From JAVBKA01 sp031546715 (lineage in GTDB: Bacteria; Bacillota; Clostridia; Oscillospirales; UBA929): a stretch of 6,665 nucleotides of DNA. Shown here in pieces: positions 3,879 through 6,665 of the stretch. A program made the translations under genes and the position numbers. Below the pieces are notes generated by a model, which saw only the letters and a program-made list of their open reading frames with translations, was not told the origin of the DNA and did no database searches. Each line of letters begins with the position of its first letter. Position 1 is the first letter of the stretch. The stretch is taken from assembly GCA_031546715.1 (NCBI GenBank), contig JAVBKA010000205.1, positions 1 through 6,665 on the forward strand, read 5' to 3'.

Positions 3879-6161
3879 TCACAAAGCTGATTCTTTTTTA
3901 ATAAAACTTTGCGCAGATTTTAGCATAAGCCGTTTTGTTCCAACAGTGTCAAATGCGATTTCCACTAGTGCGTCGCCGCCCATAGGTGTCAGAGAAACCA
4001 CCATTCCCCTGCCAAAGGATTTATGGCTAACCATCTCTCCCTTGCTAAGAGATAGCAAATCTGCGTTTTTAGCCCCGCCACTGCTGACAGGGGTACTGCT
4101 AAAGAGCTTACTTTGGGGAGACGGCGCAGCTTTAACCGAGGGATACCCCTGAGACGGCGCACTTCCAACTGCAAACCGTTGAGTTGCCGTAACGTCTGAG
4201 ATACGTTCTCGCGGTGATTGGCTTGGAAGCTCATATGCAAGCTTCATTTCCTTCACAAACCGCGAAACCTGAGAAGAGCTTGTTTTGCCGTACAGCATCC
4301 TCTCTCTTGCGCAGGTAATGTGAAGCTTTTCTCTTGCACGAGTAACGGCGACATAACAAAGTCTGCGTTCTTCCTCTACCTCGGACTCCTCTGCCATACT
4401 TTGAGCCCCTGGTAAAATGTTTTCTTCAACGCCTACTACGAAAACCACTGGAAACTCAAGCCCCTTTGCGCTGTGAATAGTCATCATGACACAGGCGTCG
4501 GCTTCTTCGTCAAATCTATCAATGTCTGTAAATAACGAAACTTCGTCTAAAAAGCCTGAAAGTGTGGGCGATACTTCCATATTCTGCTCAAATTCAGCTA
4601 TATTTGACTTTAACTCCATCATGTTCTCAATTCGCCCTTGCGCGTCAATATCCTTGCTTTCAGCGTATTGGGCGAAGTATCCGGTGTTTCTGACAACCAT
4701 GTCATAAAACTCAGAAAGTTTTATGGGGGTTTCTTCGTCTTGGAGCGCGGCGATAAAGGTTTCAATCATAAATGTAAAGCCTTCTAAAGCTTTGGCTTTT
4801 TTTCCAAGCTCAGGATACTCTCTTGCGTGCTTCATCACTTCAAACATTGAAGTGCCGTCTCTTGTAGCGAGAGCTTGAACCACTGAGATAGTTTTGTCGC
4901 CGATGTCTCTGGCTGGATTGTTGACTATTCGCATAAGTCTAAGGTCGTCCGACGGGTTATTTATAACCTGTAAATATGCAAGCATGTCCTTAACCTCAGC
5001 ACGGTCAAAAAAGCGAACGCCTCCCAGAATACGGTACGGGACGCCGCATAGTTTTAGAGCATGTTCTAGGGTTCTTGACAGGGAGTTCATACGGTACAGC
5101 ATACAAAAATCCTTGAACTTCCTGCCTGCCCGCACACCCTCCATAATGGTGTCTGCAACGTAACGCGCCTCATCAGATTCAGAATACCCCGCATAAAATG
5201 CGACATTTTCCCCTTGGGAATTGCCTGTCCATAGTGTTTTGCCTTTTCTGCCTCGATTGTTAGAAATTACCTGATTTGCAGCGGCTAAAATGTTGCCAGT
5301 ACTGCGATAATTCTGCTCAAGCCTAATTGTATGCGCGCCTTTGAACTGTTTCTCAAAATTTAAGATATTCTCAATTGTCGCCCCGCGGAATTTGTAAATA
5401 CTCTGGTCGTCGTCACCCACTACGCACAGGTTTTGATGCTTCGCAGACAGCATTGCAACCAGCTCATACTGTAAGGTATTGGTGTCCTGATACTCGTCAA
5501 CGAGGACATATGAAAACTTTTTCTGGTAGAATTCAAGAACCTCTGGACATTCCTTAAACAGCTTGACTGTGAGCATGATAATGTCGTCAAAGTCCACCGC
5601 ATTGGATTCTTGCAGCTTTTTTTGATAGTCGGCATAACAGACAGCCACACGTTCAAGCATGTAATCTCTGCCGACCTTAACCGCAAATTCTTGAGGAGAA
5701 AGCTGAGCGTCCTTTGCCTTGCTTATTGCGGAAAGAATCATTTTCGGAGGAAAATGCTTATCGTCAAGGTTGCGAGCCTTCAAAATTTCTTTTACAACAC
5801 GCTTACAGTCGTCCATGTCGTAAATTGTAAAGGATTTTGTATATGATGCTTTCGGCAGCTTTTCAATGTCCATTCTAAGGAAGCGAACACAGCAGGAATG
5901 GAAGGTTGACGCCCAAACGTCTAAGCCGTCCTTGCCTAGTCGTTTATGTAAGCGTTCTTTCATTTCCCCAGCCGCTTTATTTGTAAAGGTAATGGCAAGA
6001 ATCGCCCAAGGGCGAGTTCCCTGTGCAATTATTTGCGCGATGCGTTCCGTAAGTACTGTAGTTTTTCCGCTACCTGCACCTGCAAGAACCAGTAATGGGC
6101 CTTCGGTATGCATTACCGCTTCTCTTTGCTGCTCGTTTAATTTGCTTAAATCTCTATTCAA
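3879..6161 (-). CDS. pcrA: ATP-dependent DNA helicase PcrA/UvrD (superfamily 1A)
   Basis: This is a 3'-to-5' DNA helicase for nucleotide excision repair, removal of recombination intermediates and replication-transcription conflicts. The 760 residues (family about 720-775) carry all SF1A motifs: Q-motif region LNEQQREAV at 8-16; motif I AGAGSGKTT at 27-35; Ia TFTNKAA at 58-64; II DEYQD at 222-226; III GDDDQSIY at 249-256; IV QNYRS at 283-287; V TIHSAKGLEF at 561-570; VI VAVTRAR at 604-610. A flexible, Ser/Pro-rich linker (about 645-705) leads to a C-terminal Tudor-like domain (about 707-757, VSHKSFGRG), which in PcrA contacts RNA polymerase. The start is TTG at 6161, five bases after AGAGGTG; no ATG lies upstream in frame before a stop. 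The gap to the preceding gene is 13 bases, so they are co-transcribed. PcrA is preferred over UvrD because of the Gram-positive setting. Confidence 0.97.
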   Translation of the reverse strand: MNRDLSKLNEQQREAVMHTEGPLLVLAGAGSGKTTVLTERIAQIIAQGTRPWAILAITFTNKAAGEMKERLHKRLGKDGLDVWASTFHSCCVRFLRMDIEKLPKASYTKSFTIYDMDDCKRVVKEILKARNLDDKHFPPKMILSAISKAKDAQLSPQEFAVKVGRDYMLERVAVCYADYQKKLQESNAVDFDDIIMLTVKLFKECPEVLEFYQKKFSYVLVDEYQDTNTLQYELVAMLSAKHQNLCVVGDDDQSIYKFRGATIENILNFEKQFKGAHTIRLEQNYRSTGNILAAANQVISNNRGRKGKTLWTGNSQGENVAFYAGYSESDEARYVADTIMEGVRAGRKFKDFCMLYRMNSLSRTLEHALKLCGVPYRILGGVRFFDRAEVKDMLAYLQVINNPSDDLRLMRIVNNPARDIGDKTISVVQALATRDGTSMFEVMKHAREYPELGKKAKALEGFTFMIETFIAALQDEETPIKLSEFYDMVVRNTGYFAQYAESKDIDAQGRIENMMELKSNIAEFEQNMEVSPTLSGFLDEVSLFTDIDRFDEEADACVMMTIHSAKGLEFPVVFVVGVEENILPGAQSMAEESEVEEERRLCYVAVTRAREKLHITCARERMLYGKTSSSQVSRFVKEMKLAYELPSQSPRERISDVTATQRFAVGSAPSQGYPSVKAAPSPQSKLFSSTPVSSGGAKNADLLSLSKGEMVSHKSFGRGMVVSLTPMGGDALVEIAFDTVGTKRLMLKSAQSFIKKESAL

Positions 6162-6166
6162 TGATG

Positions 6167-6173
6167 CACCTCT
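6167..6173 (-). promoter_or_regulatory. Ribosome binding site that supports the TTG start of pcrA
   Basis: AGAGGTG lies five bases before the TTG at 6161. It begins two bases after the stop codon of the upstream gene, which suggests translational coupling. An in-frame TAG at 6188-6186 excludes any start much further upstream. Confidence 0.75.
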
Positions 6174-6174
6174 A

Positions 6175-6665
6175 TTATAAAATTCCTAAGATATATCGCA
6201 TAATGTATGTAAGCTTTTTGCCCTTAACATACTCCACCAAGCGTTCAGCATTCAGCAATGCGAGCCTAAACTCGTCTGAATCCTCCTTGGTTGGAGCTTG
6301 GTTGCCGTAAACCACCTTATAATATACTGCTTCTCCTCGTTCTAAGGAGGCAAACTGGTCTGCATACTGCTCGTCAATGCGTCTGCCAAACTCAACAAAG
6401 GTTTCGTAGGGTAGCTTTTTTGCGCCGATGTGTTTTAAAAACTTAAGCAATGAATGCTGAAGCTTTATAATATCTTTCTTATCGAACACTGGCGTGTTTA
6501 GGTAGAACACAAAGCGTTGATAACGTTTGTTTAAGTAAAGCATCCAAAGCCTAAACAGCACAATAACTACAATAAAAATAAAGAGCGGTAGGAATTTACG
6601 TAACGCCTTTAAAAATTCTGTCCAATCCAAATTATTATTAGCTTCGGGCGCATTTGAGCTTTCTT
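6175..6665 (-). CDS. C-terminal part of a membrane protein with DUF4129-like domain, probably a transglutaminase-like protein (partial)
   Basis: The frame is open from the window edge to a TAA at 6177-6175, giving 162 visible residues. The gene therefore starts outside the window; the TTG at 6630 has no ribosome binding site and is an internal Leu codon. A polar, Asn-rich linker (ESSNAPEANNN) leads to one transmembrane helix (PLFIFIVVIVLFRLWMLYL). A cytoplasmic helical domain follows, with KKLPYETFVEFGRRI and a later KVVYGNQAPTKED segment, matching the pattern of DUF4129 tails (P-x-E-T-x-x-E-F and Y-G). In many bacteria this tail ends proteins with several N-terminal helices and an extracytoplasmic transglutaminase-like fold. 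Neither is visible here, so the full architecture is inferred. The gene precedes pcrA by 13 bases. Confidence 0.7.
   Translation of the reverse strand, partial: ESSNAPEANNNLDWTEFLKALRKFLPLFIFIVVIVLFRLWMLYLNKRYQRFVFYLNTPVFDKKDIIKLQHSLLKFLKHIGAKKLPYETFVEFGRRIDEQYADQFASLERGEAVYYKVVYGNQAPTKEDSDEFRLALLNAERLVEYVKGKKLTYIMRYILGIL

Noticed and set aside
3823..4152. A 109-codon plus-strand open frame starting near the end of pcrA
   Set aside because: It is mostly antisense to the conserved pcrA C-terminus and contains no motif of its own. The hydrophobic start is explained by the complement of lysine-rich codons.
1..6665. CRISPR arrays, insertion sequences, tRNA or rRNA genes
   Set aside because: I looked on both strands and found no regular repeat-spacer pattern, no transposase-like product or terminal inverted repeats, and no tRNA-like or rRNA-like segment.

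Overview
The window reads as a chromosomal segment of a low-to-mid GC Gram-positive bacterium of the class Clostridia. The main reasons are the gene order yajC - four-helix membrane protein (TIGR04086/YrzE type) - scfA - scfB, where scfA/scfB is the SCIFF peptide system typical of Clostridia, together with strong Shine-Dalgarno sequences of the GGAGGTG type and use of TTG and GTG starts. I cannot name a genus. All genes are on the minus strand, so transcription runs from high to low coordinates.

Layout in transcription order. (1) 6665-6175: the C-terminal end of a membrane protein with a DUF4129-like tail, probably a transglutaminase-like protein, cut by the window edge. (2) 6161-3879: a complete PcrA/UvrD-type helicase starting at TTG, 13 bases after the previous gene. 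(3) 3814-3710: a promoter (TTGCAT-17-TATAAT) and a leader with inverted repeats that can pair with the yajC ribosome binding site. (4) 3709-3371: yajC. (5) 3282-2881: a 133-residue membrane protein. (6) 2814-2641: scfA, a 57-codon SCIFF ranthipeptide precursor. (7) 2575-2526: a terminator-like hairpin between precursor and maturase. (8) 2504-1194: scfB, a radical SAM/SPASM maturase. (9) 1146-1111: a strong intrinsic terminator. (10) About 1109-1000: a short region with three GTTGACA repeats. (11) 972-136: proC. (12) 59-1: the first 19 codons of a probable membrane-anchored protein that leaves the window.

How the genes fit together. Promoter, leader, yajC, membrane protein, scfA, scfB and the final terminator form a self-contained transcription unit. 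It joins a Sec-translocon accessory protein to a RiPP peptide and its thioether-forming enzyme. The SCIFF family is known, but its biological role is poorly understood. The less ordinary features are the basic extension at the end of this ScfA, the hairpin that would let precursor mRNA exceed maturase mRNA, and the leader that could mask the yajC ribosome binding site. proC and pcrA are housekeeping genes on either side. I saw no mobile element, CRISPR array, tRNA or rRNA, and no gene-free stretch longer than about 220 bases.
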